From NCBI GenBank assembly GCA_945865525.1, contig CAMBDY010000002.1:59188-123187 (forward strand): 64,000 bases of DNA, given 5' to 3'. A program made the translations under genes and the position numbers. This DNA is from Nitrospira lenta (GTDB lineage Bacteria > Nitrospirota > Nitrospiria > Nitrospirales > Nitrospiraceae). Under the pieces are notes generated by a model. That model searched no databases. It saw only the letters and a program-made list of their open reading frames with translations, and was not told the DNA's origin. Below, in pieces: positions 1 to 6,955 of the stretch (position 1 is the first letter of the stretch; every line of letters begins with the position of its first letter).

Positions 1-277
1 ACGTGAGCAACTGTTTGATTTGGTGTGTCCGGCCTTGGAGGGGCTGAAGAAAACCGACCCGTTTGGCGAAATCCAAGGTCGCCGTGCGGACGTACATGTT
101 GGTGAAGGCCGTCGGCGTCTCGTCCTCCCCCTCGCCTTGAATCCAAACCGATAAAAACTTCTCCAGCTGGAGTCCAGCGCTGTCCATGGCAGGGTCGGTA
201 TCGTGAAACAGCTGGTTTTCTGATTCTTTAAGCGGAATGGCCTCAGTGGACCGGAACATAAAATTGCGTTTCCACAT
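1..277 (-). CDS. Hypothetical protein, N-terminal part (runs off window)
   Basis: An open frame reads leftwards from an ATG at 277 to the window edge without a stop, giving the first 92 residues (start MWKRNFMFRSTE). The ATG is preceded by AGAGGAGC at good Shine-Dalgarno distance. It has no signal peptide or membrane segment. I do not recognise the family. It is divergent from the sulfur-carrier cluster that starts at 427, so the 150 bases between them probably hold promoters for both directions. Confidence 0.6.
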   Translation of the reverse strand, partial: MWKRNFMFRSTEAIPLKESENQLFHDTDPAMDSAGLQLEKFLSVWIQGEGEDETPTAFTNMYVRTATLDFAKRVGFLQPLQGRTHQIKQLLT

Positions 278-357
278 GCAATTGCTCCTCTAAAAAACGG
301 CATAGTGGCGGCCTCGCACGGACAAAGTCAAGCCGCGAGGTGGCTAGCTTCGTTACC

Positions 358-386
358 TTGACAAGGACACAGTCGCTTTGATAACA
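358..386 (+). promoter_or_regulatory. Putative sigma70 promoter of the sulfur-carrier cluster
   Basis: A perfect TTGACA at 358-363 is followed after 15-17 bases by an AT-rich stretch (GATAACA, 380-386) that can serve as a -10 element. It lies about 45 bases upstream of the first carrier gene at 427. The -10 match is weak, so this is a candidate only. Confidence 0.4.
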
Positions 387-426
387 TGTTGAAATTGTTT
401 AATGTCTTGGCTATCTTAGGAGCTTC

Positions 427-627
427 ATGCAGGTCAAAATCAATGGCAAAGCAGAAGAGATTTCTGGCGGAACCGTCCTCGACCTCCTACAGGCCAAAAA
501 GATCGAACCACAAATGGTTGCCGTCGAAGTGAACGATACCATGTTGGACCGGGATCATCTCGCCTCCACCAGCCTGAACGACGGTGACCGGGTCGAGTTC
601 TTGTTTTATATGGGAGGTGGCCGGTGA
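427..627 (+). CDS. ThiS/MoaD-like sulfur carrier protein with an extra C-terminal residue
   Basis: This 66-residue ubiquitin-like protein has the ThiS pattern: a short beta strand, an I-x-G-G turn, one helix and a hydrophobic strand (VEFLFYMGG). Such proteins are adenylated at a C-terminal Gly-Gly by a ThiF/MoeB enzyme and then carry sulfur as a thiocarboxylate. Here the tail is GGGR, so the diglycine is not terminal. That suggests removal of the last residue before activation, possibly by the JAMM protease at 5246. TTAGGAGC precedes the ATG. Its stop overlaps the GTG start of the cysteine synthase by four bases (GTGA), so the two are probably translationally coupled and act together. ThiS for thiamine is the alternative, but no thiamine gene is nearby. 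Confidence 0.85.
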   Translation: MQVKINGKAEEISGGTVLDLLQAKKIEPQMVAVEVNDTMLDRDHLASTSLNDGDRVEFLFYMGGGR

Positions 628-1553
628 CCCTGCAACTGCACAAAGACATTACGGAACTCATCGGACGGACGCCCTTGGTTCGCCTGAACCGACTGTCCCC
701 GGCAGGCGGAGCCACGATCTACGGGAAGGCCGAATTCTTCAATCCTGGCGGAAGCATTAAGGACCGGATTTGCCTCAACATGATCAACGAGGCGGAACGA
801 TTGGGCCACTTGAAGCCGGGTGGTACCATCGTCGAGCCGACGAGCGGGAACACCGGAATCGGACTGGCCTTGGTCTCAGCGGTTCGTGGCTATAAGCTGA
901 TCCTCGTGATGCCAGAAAGCATGAGCATGGAGCGGGCCAGCCTCTTGTCGTCCTACGGCGCGCAACTGGTCTTGACGCCGGCCTGGGAAGGGATGAAGGG
1001 CGCGATTCGCGAGGCGGAAAGCATCATCACGCAGAATCCCTCGTATTTCATGCCGAATCAGTTTTCGAACCCGGCCAATCCGGCCATGCATAAGAAGACC
1101 ACGGCAATTGAAATTCTGGAATCGCTCGATGGAAAAATCGATGCTTTCGTGGTGGCAGTCGGCACGGGCGGCACCATTACTGGCTGCGGGGAATTATTTA
1201 AGGAACGAAATCCCAACGTGAAGATCATTGCGGTAGAACCAACCGGATCACCGGTCTTATCGGGCGGAGAACCTGGCCCCCACAAGATTCAGGGCATCGG
1301 CTCGGGGTTCATCCCGAAAGTATTGAATCGGGCCATCTTGGATCGCGTGATCACGGTAACCGACGATGAAGCCTATCAAACAGCCAAGCAGCTATCGAAA
1401 AAGGAAGGCCTCCTAGTAGGCATCTCCGCCGGCGCCAACGTGTTTGCCGCGCAGAAAGTGGCCCAGGAACTCGGACCAGACAAGAACGTCGTCACCATCC
1501 TCTGCGATACCGGGGAGCGATACATCAGTATCGAGAAGTATTTTAATATTTAG
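624..1553 (+). CDS. cysK: Cysteine synthase (PLP-dependent, CysK/CysM family)
   Basis: This 309-residue fold-type II PLP enzyme has the family marks: GSIKDR with the Schiff-base lysine at K46, the substrate loop TSGNTG around residues 73-78, and the glycine-rich phosphate-binding loop GTGGT. It makes cysteine from O-acetylserine (or O-phosphoserine) and a sulfur donor. Overlap with an upstream sulfur carrier and linkage to ThiF and JAMM genes resemble the mycobacterial CysO-CysM-Mec system, in which the donor is a protein thiocarboxylate. The GTG start at 624 is chosen because it gives the four-base overlap with the carrier gene and the normal family N-terminus. Whether it uses sulfide, carrier thiocarboxylate or both cannot be read from the sequence. 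Confidence 0.9.
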   Translation: MTLQLHKDITELIGRTPLVRLNRLSPAGGATIYGKAEFFNPGGSIKDRICLNMINEAERLGHLKPGGTIVEPTSGNTGIGLALVSAVRGYKLILVMPESMSMERASLLSSYGAQLVLTPAWEGMKGAIREAESIITQNPSYFMPNQFSNPANPAMHKKTTAIEILESLDGKIDAFVVAVGTGGTITGCGELFKERNPNVKIIAVEPTGSPVLSGGEPGPHKIQGIGSGFIPKVLNRAILDRVITVTDDEAYQTAKQLSKKEGLLVGISAGANVFAAQKVAQELGPDKNVVTILCDTGERYISIEKYFNI

Positions 1554-1637
1554 TGGTGGGTAATGCGTCAATGCCGCCCGATGCGCTCCCGATCCCTTCA
1601 CGAATCATCATAGGCCACTGATTACACATCACGAGTT

Positions 1638-2450
1638 ATGGAATTTACCGAAAGTCAAATATCGCGCTATAGCCGACACATTCTCCTGCCGGAGGTGGGT
1701 GGCAAAGGGCAAAAGAAGATCGCCAAGGCCAAGATTCTCCTGGTCGGGGCGGGAGGCCTTGGTTCGCCTGCCGCGCTCTATTTGGCGGCAGCCGGAGTCG
1801 GCCACATCGGCCTCATCGATAGCGACGTAGTCGATCTAAGCAATCTGCAACGCCAGGTCCTGCACCACACGTCGGATGTCGGACGGCCCAAGGTCCTCTC
1901 GGGTAAAGAAAAGATTCAGCGGTTGAACCCCGACGTCCAGGTCACGATGTACGAAGAGCGGCTGACGGCTGGCAATGCCCTGAAGATCATCAGCGACTAC
2001 GACGTCGTCATCGACGGAGTCGATAACTTTCCGGCGAAGTTCCTGATCAACGACGCCTGTTTCTTTGCTGGCAAGCCACTCATCCATGGCGGCATCTTGC
2101 GCTTCGACGGACGGGTAACGACTATTGTGCCAAAGCAGTCAGCCTGCTATCGTTGCGTCTTCAAGACTCCGCCACCGGCAGGCCTGGTCGCCTCCTGCCA
2201 GGAGGCTGGTGTGATCGGCGTATTGGCCGGCATCATTGGTACGATTCAAGCGACGGAAGCCTTAAAACTGATCCTCGGCATTGGACAGCCGCTCACGAAC
2301 CGGCTCCTGGACTTCGATGCACGTAAGACGCTGTTCCGCGAGATCAACGTAAAACGTAATCCCGATTGTGCGCTCTGCGGGGCGCACCCGACAATTACCG
2401 AATTATTCGATGACGGCGATCCGTTTGCTGGCTGTAGCGTCCAGCCATAA
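1638..2450 (+). CDS. moeB: ThiF/MoeB-family adenylyltransferase (copy 1)
   Basis: This 270-residue E1-like enzyme activates sulfur carriers by adenylating the C-terminal glycine. It shows the Rossmann nucleotide loop GAGGLGSPA, the DVVDLSNLQRQ segment, the DNFPAKFLIND segment and two zinc-binding CxxC pairs (CYRC near residue 170, CALC near 247). SCQEAGVIG holds the family's conserved cysteine region. It lacks the C-terminal rhodanese domain of longer MoeBR proteins. It is closely similar in sequence and length to the enzyme at 4329, suggesting a local duplication. Which carrier it serves is unknown; its position after the first carrier/cysteine synthase pair suggests those. Confidence 0.9.
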   Translation: MEFTESQISRYSRHILLPEVGGKGQKKIAKAKILLVGAGGLGSPAALYLAAAGVGHIGLIDSDVVDLSNLQRQVLHHTSDVGRPKVLSGKEKIQRLNPDVQVTMYEERLTAGNALKIISDYDVVIDGVDNFPAKFLINDACFFAGKPLIHGGILRFDGRVTTIVPKQSACYRCVFKTPPPAGLVASCQEAGVIGVLAGIIGTIQATEALKLILGIGQPLTNRLLDFDARKTLFREINVKRNPDCALCGAHPTITELFDDGDPFAGCSVQP

Positions 2451-2483
2451 CCCTGTGATGTTGTGACGTAAGGTGGAGGCACC

Positions 2484-3734
2484 ATGGCAAAGATGAAAGC
2501 GCTGGTTTGTCGCGAGTGCGGCAAAGAATATCCAACTCAAGCGATCCACGTCTGCGAGATGTGCTTTGGCCCTCTCGAAGTGAAGTACAACTACGAGGAA
2601 ATCAAAAAGAGTATTTCCCGAAAGAAGATCCAGGACGGGCCATTGAGCATCTGGCGCTATGCCGATCTCCTACCCGTGGAGGGACCCAATTTTCTCGGTC
2701 CCCATGCTGGGATGACGCCGCTGGTACGTGCGAAAAATCTCGGCGCCTTTCTCGGACTGGACGAGCTCTATATTAAGAACGACACGGTCAACCATCCCAC
2801 CCTCTCGTTCAAAGATCGGGTTGTTGCGGTCGCTATCACCAGGGCACGCGAACTGGGATTTGAAACCATCGCCTGCGCCTCAACCGGCAACCTAGCAAAT
2901 TCCGTCGCCGCCCATGCGGCTGCAGCCGGCATGCGCGCTTACGTGTTCATTCCTAGTGATCTGGAAGCCGCCAAGGTGCTTGGCAACTTGATCTACAAGC
3001 CGAATGTGGTCGAGGTTGAAGGCAACTACGACGATGTCAATCGTCTCTGTAGCGAGATTGCCGGCGAGTATCCCTGGGCCTTCGTGAATATCAACATCCG
3101 GCCCTATTATGCAGAAGGCTCGAAAACGCTTGCCTACGAAACCGTGGAGCAACTCGGCTGGCGTACGCCGGATCAAGCGGTCATCCCGATGGCCTCCGGC
3201 TCGCTCCTGACCAAGATCTGGAAGGGCCTCCATGAGATGAAAACTCTGGGCCTGGTTGACGAGGTCCGCACGAGGGTCAACGGCGCGCAGGCTGAGGGCT
3301 GCTCTCCTATTTCGACAGCCTTCAAGGCAGGGCGTGATTTCTTTAAACCGGTGAAACCCAAGACTATCGCCAAGTCACTGGCCATCGGCAACCCGGCCGA
3401 CGGCTACTATGCACTCAAAGCAACTGCCGAGAGTAAGGGATCCATGGACATGGTGACAGACGAGGAAGTGGTTGAAGGAATCAAGCTGCTGGCGCAAACG
3501 GAAGGGATCTTTGCGGAGACGGCAGGTGGGGTCACCATCGGCGTGCTGCAGAAACTGGTCAAACAAGGCACAATCAAGAAAGGCGACGTCACAGTCGCCT
3601 ATATCACCGGTAACGGATTGAAGACGCAGGAAGCGGTGATCGATGCGGTTGGCAGGCCGCACCGCATTCAGCCGAGCCTCACGAGCTTCGAGAAAGCTTT
3701 TAAGATAGGGGGAAATGGTGGTGGTGCCGCATGA
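2484..3734 (+). CDS. thrC: Threonine synthase-like PLP enzyme with N-terminal zinc ribbon
   Basis: This is a 416-residue fold-type II PLP enzyme. Cysteines at about 9, 12, 24 and 27 form a zinc ribbon, as in one class of threonine synthases, and the PLP lysine is in SFKDR (K110). The threonine synthase reaction converts O-phosphohomoserine to threonine. The last codon overlaps the next sulfur carrier by four bases (ATGA), and a NIL-domain gene and a second ThiF follow. Tight coupling to a sulfur carrier is odd for threonine synthesis and raises the possibility of a thiocarboxylate-dependent reaction on O-phosphohomoserine; that is inference. AGGTGGAG precedes the ATG. Confidence 0.85.
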   Translation: MAKMKALVCRECGKEYPTQAIHVCEMCFGPLEVKYNYEEIKKSISRKKIQDGPLSIWRYADLLPVEGPNFLGPHAGMTPLVRAKNLGAFLGLDELYIKNDTVNHPTLSFKDRVVAVAITRARELGFETIACASTGNLANSVAAHAAAAGMRAYVFIPSDLEAAKVLGNLIYKPNVVEVEGNYDDVNRLCSEIAGEYPWAFVNINIRPYYAEGSKTLAYETVEQLGWRTPDQAVIPMASGSLLTKIWKGLHEMKTLGLVDEVRTRVNGAQAEGCSPISTAFKAGRDFFKPVKPKTIAKSLAIGNPADGYYALKATAESKGSMDMVTDEEVVEGIKLLAQTEGIFAETAGGVTIGVLQKLVKQGTIKKGDVTVAYITGNGLKTQEAVIDAVGRPHRIQPSLTSFEKAFKIGGNGGGAA

Positions 3735-4003
3735 TTAAAGTCCGCATTCCAACCCCACTCCGTCCTCTCACGAAGGGACTGGGAGAGGTCGAGACAGATG
3801 CCACGAGCATCATGGCAATGATTGATACCTTGAATACCGCCCATCCTGGGATCAAGGATCGCCTCTGCGACGACACTGGGGAACTTCGCCGTTTCGTGAA
3901 TATTTACGTCAACGAGGAAGATATCCGCTTCCTTAAAGGCAAAGAGACCTCGCTCAAACACGGCGATGAAGTCTCAATTGTGCCAGCTATTGCAGGAGGC
4001 TAG
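3731..4003 (+). CDS. MoaD/CysO-like sulfur carrier protein
   Basis: This 90-residue ubiquitin-like protein ends exactly in Gly-Gly (PAIAGG), the mature form needed for adenylation and thiocarboxylation. Its length and layout (LRPLTKG near the start, a helix with DTLNTAHPGIKDRL, then VNIYVNEEDIRFL) match the CysO/MoaD branch rather than ThiS. The start overlaps the thrC stop by four bases, and the NIL gene follows two bases after its stop, so it sits in the middle of a coupled unit. It probably delivers sulfur to one of the PLP enzymes beside it. A role as molybdopterin synthase small subunit is less likely because no moaE is seen. Confidence 0.88.
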   Translation: MIKVRIPTPLRPLTKGLGEVETDATSIMAMIDTLNTAHPGIKDRLCDDTGELRRFVNIYVNEEDIRFLKGKETSLKHGDEVSIVPAIAGG

Positions 4004-4005
4004 TC

Positions 4006-4245
4006 ATGGCAAGTATGAAAGTACATATCCGATTTCCAGAAAACAAGATCAAGGAGCCGGTCATCTACCAGATCGGACACGAGTTTAAGGTGGTCACGAA
4101 TGTCCGGCGGGCCGATGTGCGGGAAACGACCGGCTGGATGGATGTCGAACTGACCGGAGAGAGCACGGAAGTCGAGCGGGCGGTTGCAGGCCTTCGCACG
4201 AAGGGTGTCATTGTCGACCCGATCGAACTCGAATTGGACGTGTAA
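4006..4245 (+). CDS. NIL-domain protein
   Basis: This 79-residue protein consists of a single NIL (ferredoxin-like ACT-type) domain: KVHIRFPENKIKEPVIYQIG, then GWMDVELTG and AVAGLRTKGVIVDPIE. NIL domains occur at the C-terminus of methionine ABC-transporter ATPases and in archaeal homocysteine-synthesis proteins, where they bind methionine or a related ligand. GCAGGAGG precedes the ATG. Its place two bases after a sulfur carrier suggests a sensing or accessory role in sulfur amino acid synthesis. Confidence 0.75.
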   Translation: MASMKVHIRFPENKIKEPVIYQIGHEFKVVTNVRRADVRETTGWMDVELTGESTEVERAVAGLRTKGVIVDPIELELDV

Positions 4246-4328
4246 CCGTAATCAACAATACTGGGAGGCTTTGCACCCTCCTTCAACCATGAATCCCTAC
4301 TCGTCACCCATCACTGATCACGGAATTT

Positions 4329-5132
4329 ATGGAACTGACCGATCAACAGATTCAGCGCTATAGCCGTCAAATCATTCTCAACGAGATGGGCGGCAAGGGC
4401 CAGACCAAACTGCTCAAGGCGAAAGTCTTGCTGATTGGCGCAGGCGGCCTCGGCTCCCCTGCAGGACTCTATCTTGCGGCAGCTGGTATCGGCACCATCG
4501 GCTTAGTCGATGGTGATGTCGTTGATCTCTCGAATTTGCAGCGACAGATCATGCACTCGACTACTACGGTGGGCATGCCGAAAGTTGAGTCAGGCCACAA
4601 GACCCTGTCGGCTATTAATCCTGAAATCACGATCAAGACCTATCGCCAAAACGTGGACAGCGATAATATTCTTGCGCTGGTGTCCCAGTTCGACATCGTA
4701 CTGGACGGCTCCGACAACTTTGCGACCAGATTCCTCGTCAATGACGCCTGTTTCTTCGCGAAAAAGACGCTCATCTCCGCCAGCATGTTCCGCTTCGAGG
4801 GACAGCTCACCACGATCAAGCCCCATGCAGGCTATCCCTGCTACCGCTGCCTCTATCCGGAGCCACCGCCTGCCGGGTTGGTGCCGAATTGCCAAGAGGC
4901 GGGCGTCCTGGGAGTCCTCGCCGGTACCATGGGCATCCTGCAAGCGTCGGAAGCCATCAAGGAAATTCTCGGCATCGGCGAAACCATGGCCGATCGCCTG
5001 CTGATCTACGACGCTTTGGAGATGAAATTCAGAAAGGTCCGTCGTCCGAAGGACCCGGATTGCCGTCTCTGCGGGGCAAAACCCACCATTACGGACTTGA
5101 AGAGCGATTACACCGTGTCCTGCACGATCTGA
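4329..5132 (+). CDS. moeB: ThiF/MoeB-family adenylyltransferase (copy 2)
   Basis: This 267-residue E1-like enzyme is a paralogue of the protein at 1638. The two share RYSR near the N-terminus, GGKGQ, GAGGLGSPA, DVVDLSNLQRQ, the CYRC and CRLC zinc pairs and CQEAGVLGVLAG. It is expected to adenylate a sulfur carrier C-terminus, most likely the Gly-Gly carrier at 3731. The start context (ACGGAATTTATGG) is a poor Shine-Dalgarno, like that of the first copy. Two E1 copies beside two carriers suggest partner specificity, but cross-reactivity cannot be excluded. Confidence 0.9.
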   Translation: MELTDQQIQRYSRQIILNEMGGKGQTKLLKAKVLLIGAGGLGSPAGLYLAAAGIGTIGLVDGDVVDLSNLQRQIMHSTTTVGMPKVESGHKTLSAINPEITIKTYRQNVDSDNILALVSQFDIVLDGSDNFATRFLVNDACFFAKKTLISASMFRFEGQLTTIKPHAGYPCYRCLYPEPPPAGLVPNCQEAGVLGVLAGTMGILQASEAIKEILGIGETMADRLLIYDALEMKFRKVRRPKDPDCRLCGAKPTITDLKSDYTVSCTI

Positions 5133-5245
5133 GGGAGTCGAGACAAACATTGAACCCTGACAGTCATCAGGTCATTATCATGACTACTCATATTAAAACG
5201 GCTTGAGGGCTTTAAGACGGTGAAACGTTCCGACGGTTAATTCGA

Positions 5246-5764
5246 ATGCCCACTCCCCTTCACATTCCCCAAGCAATTCTCGACGACATGGTAGCCCACG
5301 CACGCGCGCTCGATCCCTACGAATGCTGTGGACTCCTGGCCGGAAACCACGGAACCGTCACCCAGATGTATCGAATCAAGAACATCGTCGCCCTTGAGGG
5401 GGCCGAAAAACTGTCGTCCTTTGACCCGGCCAAAGCGGCGCATCTTGAACGGCTCTCGCCGGTTGAACGAGCTGAAATTGCCTTCGTCATGGATATGGCA
5501 GACTTTTCCGCTGCGAAGAAAGACATGCGAACCAAAGGCCTCGATCTGCAAGTGGTCTACCACTCCCATCCACACGACCCGGCGCGCCCCTCGATCACCG
5601 ACATCAAAATCGCCACTGACTACGAAGAGATTTGGACCAAAATCAACCTACCGACCCCCGCCTATCTCCTCGTATCGCTTATGGAAAAGTCGAAACCGGA
5701 CATTCGATGCTACTGGATTGATGGCGGGATGGCCACGCAGGTACCCATCATGACCGCTCCCTAA
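5246..5764 (+). CDS. JAMM/Mpr1-Pad1 (Mec-like) metalloprotease
   Basis: This 172-residue protein has a complete zinc JAMM site: Glu26 in YECCG, then HSHPHDPARPSITD with H106, H108, S116 and D119. Bacterial stand-alone JAMM enzymes of this size release cysteine from the CysO-cysteine adduct (Mec) or trim residues after the diglycine of sulfur carriers (QbsD, HcyD). Both jobs fit here, since one carrier ends GGGR and the other ends GG. It follows the second ThiF by 113 bases, in the same direction. Family assignment is firm, substrate is inferred. Confidence 0.9.
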   Translation: MPTPLHIPQAILDDMVAHARALDPYECCGLLAGNHGTVTQMYRIKNIVALEGAEKLSSFDPAKAAHLERLSPVERAEIAFVMDMADFSAAKKDMRTKGLDLQVVYHSHPHDPARPSITDIKIATDYEEIWTKINLPTPAYLLVSLMEKSKPDIRCYWIDGGMATQVPIMTAP

Positions 5765-5916
5765 CAGCGGTCTATTGGTCGGTCGAACTGCGTCAGACTT
5801 AAACGACCTGACAGGACAAAACACCAGATAGACCTCTCACGGATTTCTAATTTGTTTCCTAGATCCACAAATGCGACAATGTCTTCCTGATTGACTTCAC
5901 AGAAGGAGCGCTCGTT

Positions 5917-6252
5917 ATGCCAGATCTGCGTACGACTCTTCTCGCCGCGGTCAGCTTCTCCCTCTTGACCCTCACCGCTTCTCCAAGCTTCGCCGAAGAC
6001 AGAAGCTTCTATAGCCCCGTCATTTATCTTGATACAGAAAACCATCGCATTCTGATTTCTACGCTTGGATCAGTGTTTTACATCGACGTGCCGGAAGCGG
6101 CACGGCCCCATATGGAGAAGCTGCAGGTCTCAACCCTAGTGGACTTTGTCGTTGAAATACGAGGCGAAGGACAAATGCCCGTGCTCAAAACCTGGAAGGT
6201 CAAATCCGGGGATACTACGTGCAAATACTTCGATGGAAAAGGATGTAAGTAA
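5917..6252 (+). CDS. Small secreted hypothetical protein
   Basis: This 111-residue protein starts with a clear Sec signal peptide (charged start, hydrophobic stretch at about 8-22, cleavage near SFA-ED). AAGGAGCG precedes the ATG. The mature part of about 85 residues has short beta-prone stretches (HRILISTLGSVFYIDV, LVDFVVEIRGEG) and two cysteines near the C-terminus (C103, C110) that could form a disulfide. I do not recognise a family. It stands alone. Confidence 0.7.
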   Translation: MPDLRTTLLAAVSFSLLTLTASPSFAEDRSFYSPVIYLDTENHRILISTLGSVFYIDVPEAARPHMEKLQVSTLVDFVVEIRGEGQMPVLKTWKVKSGDTTCKYFDGKGCK

Positions 6253-6377
6253 AGCTAGCAACCTTCACCGCGAGCGCGGCCAAAGCCATGGAAACACCGA
6301 AGATGACCCCTCTAGGCTCTGTTAAGACTACGTTGAAAGTGCGAATGGTACTGGAGGTTTTTTGAGCAGCCGCATGC

Positions 6378-6587
6378 TCATTCGGAACTACCGAGCATGT
6401 CGTCAATGAGTGGCCTGTTGATGTCGGTGCAGCCCAGGCAAATCGTATCAAAGAGCGCTTCGTGATCAGCCACAAAGTTTCTAGCGTCCGTTAACTTCTC
6501 GTTCATGACCTCGCCATGGCAGGTCTCGCAGAGCATCATCAGCCCGCGAGAGACGGATACGGTTTTTCTACCTGCGCTTCCAGCCAT
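6378..6587 (-). CDS. Small cysteine-motif protein (uncertain)
   Basis: This 69-residue frame contains CETCHGEV and later CLGC, a spacing compatible with one zinc site. It lies seven bases downstream of the similar small cysteine protein at 6594, in the same direction, which supports a two-gene unit. The ribosome site is weak (AGGGGCGG about 11 bases before the ATG). A start at the internal ATG at 6539 is possible. I cannot assign a function. Confidence 0.45.
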   Translation of the reverse strand: MAGSAGRKTVSVSRGLMMLCETCHGEVMNEKLTDARNFVADHEALFDTICLGCTDINRPLIDDMLGSSE

Positions 6588-6593
6588 CGTGAA

Positions 6594-6788
6594 CTACACC
6601 GCCCCTTTCTGCCTCGCCAGCCAAAAATCTTCAGCTTCTAGATCAACTCCGCAGACCGGGCATTCATACACCGTTTCACCAGCTGGGAGCTGGATTTCCG
6701 TTGCGTCAATTCGCCCTCGACAGACATGATAGAACCGCCCACGCGCGTCTTCATTGTCCAACGGATCGCTTTCGTAAATCAGCACCAT
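6594..6788 (-). CDS. Small zinc-finger-like hypothetical protein
   Basis: This 64-residue protein starts at the ATG at 6788, which has GAGGGA at a workable distance; an open frame also extends upstream to 6833. It contains FYHVC followed by a YECPVCG knuckle, then an acidic ending. The pattern looks like a small zinc ribbon with three or four ligands. The family is not recognised. It pairs with the small gene at 6378. Confidence 0.55.
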   Translation of the reverse strand: MVLIYESDPLDNEDARGRFYHVCRGRIDATEIQLPAGETVYECPVCGVDLEAEDFWLARQKGAV

Positions 6789-6955
6789 CGCGCTATCCCT
6801 CTCGTGTGAGTCGTAGTATACCGACGAGTCCAATTCATCTGCAACGGCTTATCACTCTTGATCGCTCGCTCGCCTCGCACACCGTTTATTAACCTTGATG
6901 TACCGGCGTGCGAGTGCGCTTCACGAGCGGCAATCAGCAGCAGCGACGCTGCAGG

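Noticed and set aside
3731..4003. Carrier as MoaD of molybdopterin synthase
   Set aside because: No moaE or other moa gene is in the cluster, whereas cysteine synthase, ThrC and JAMM genes are.
4510..5004. Long plus-strand open frame of 164 codons inside the second ThiF gene
   Set aside because: It is the shadow of the ThiF frame; composition is arginine/serine-rich and it has no motif or ribosome site.
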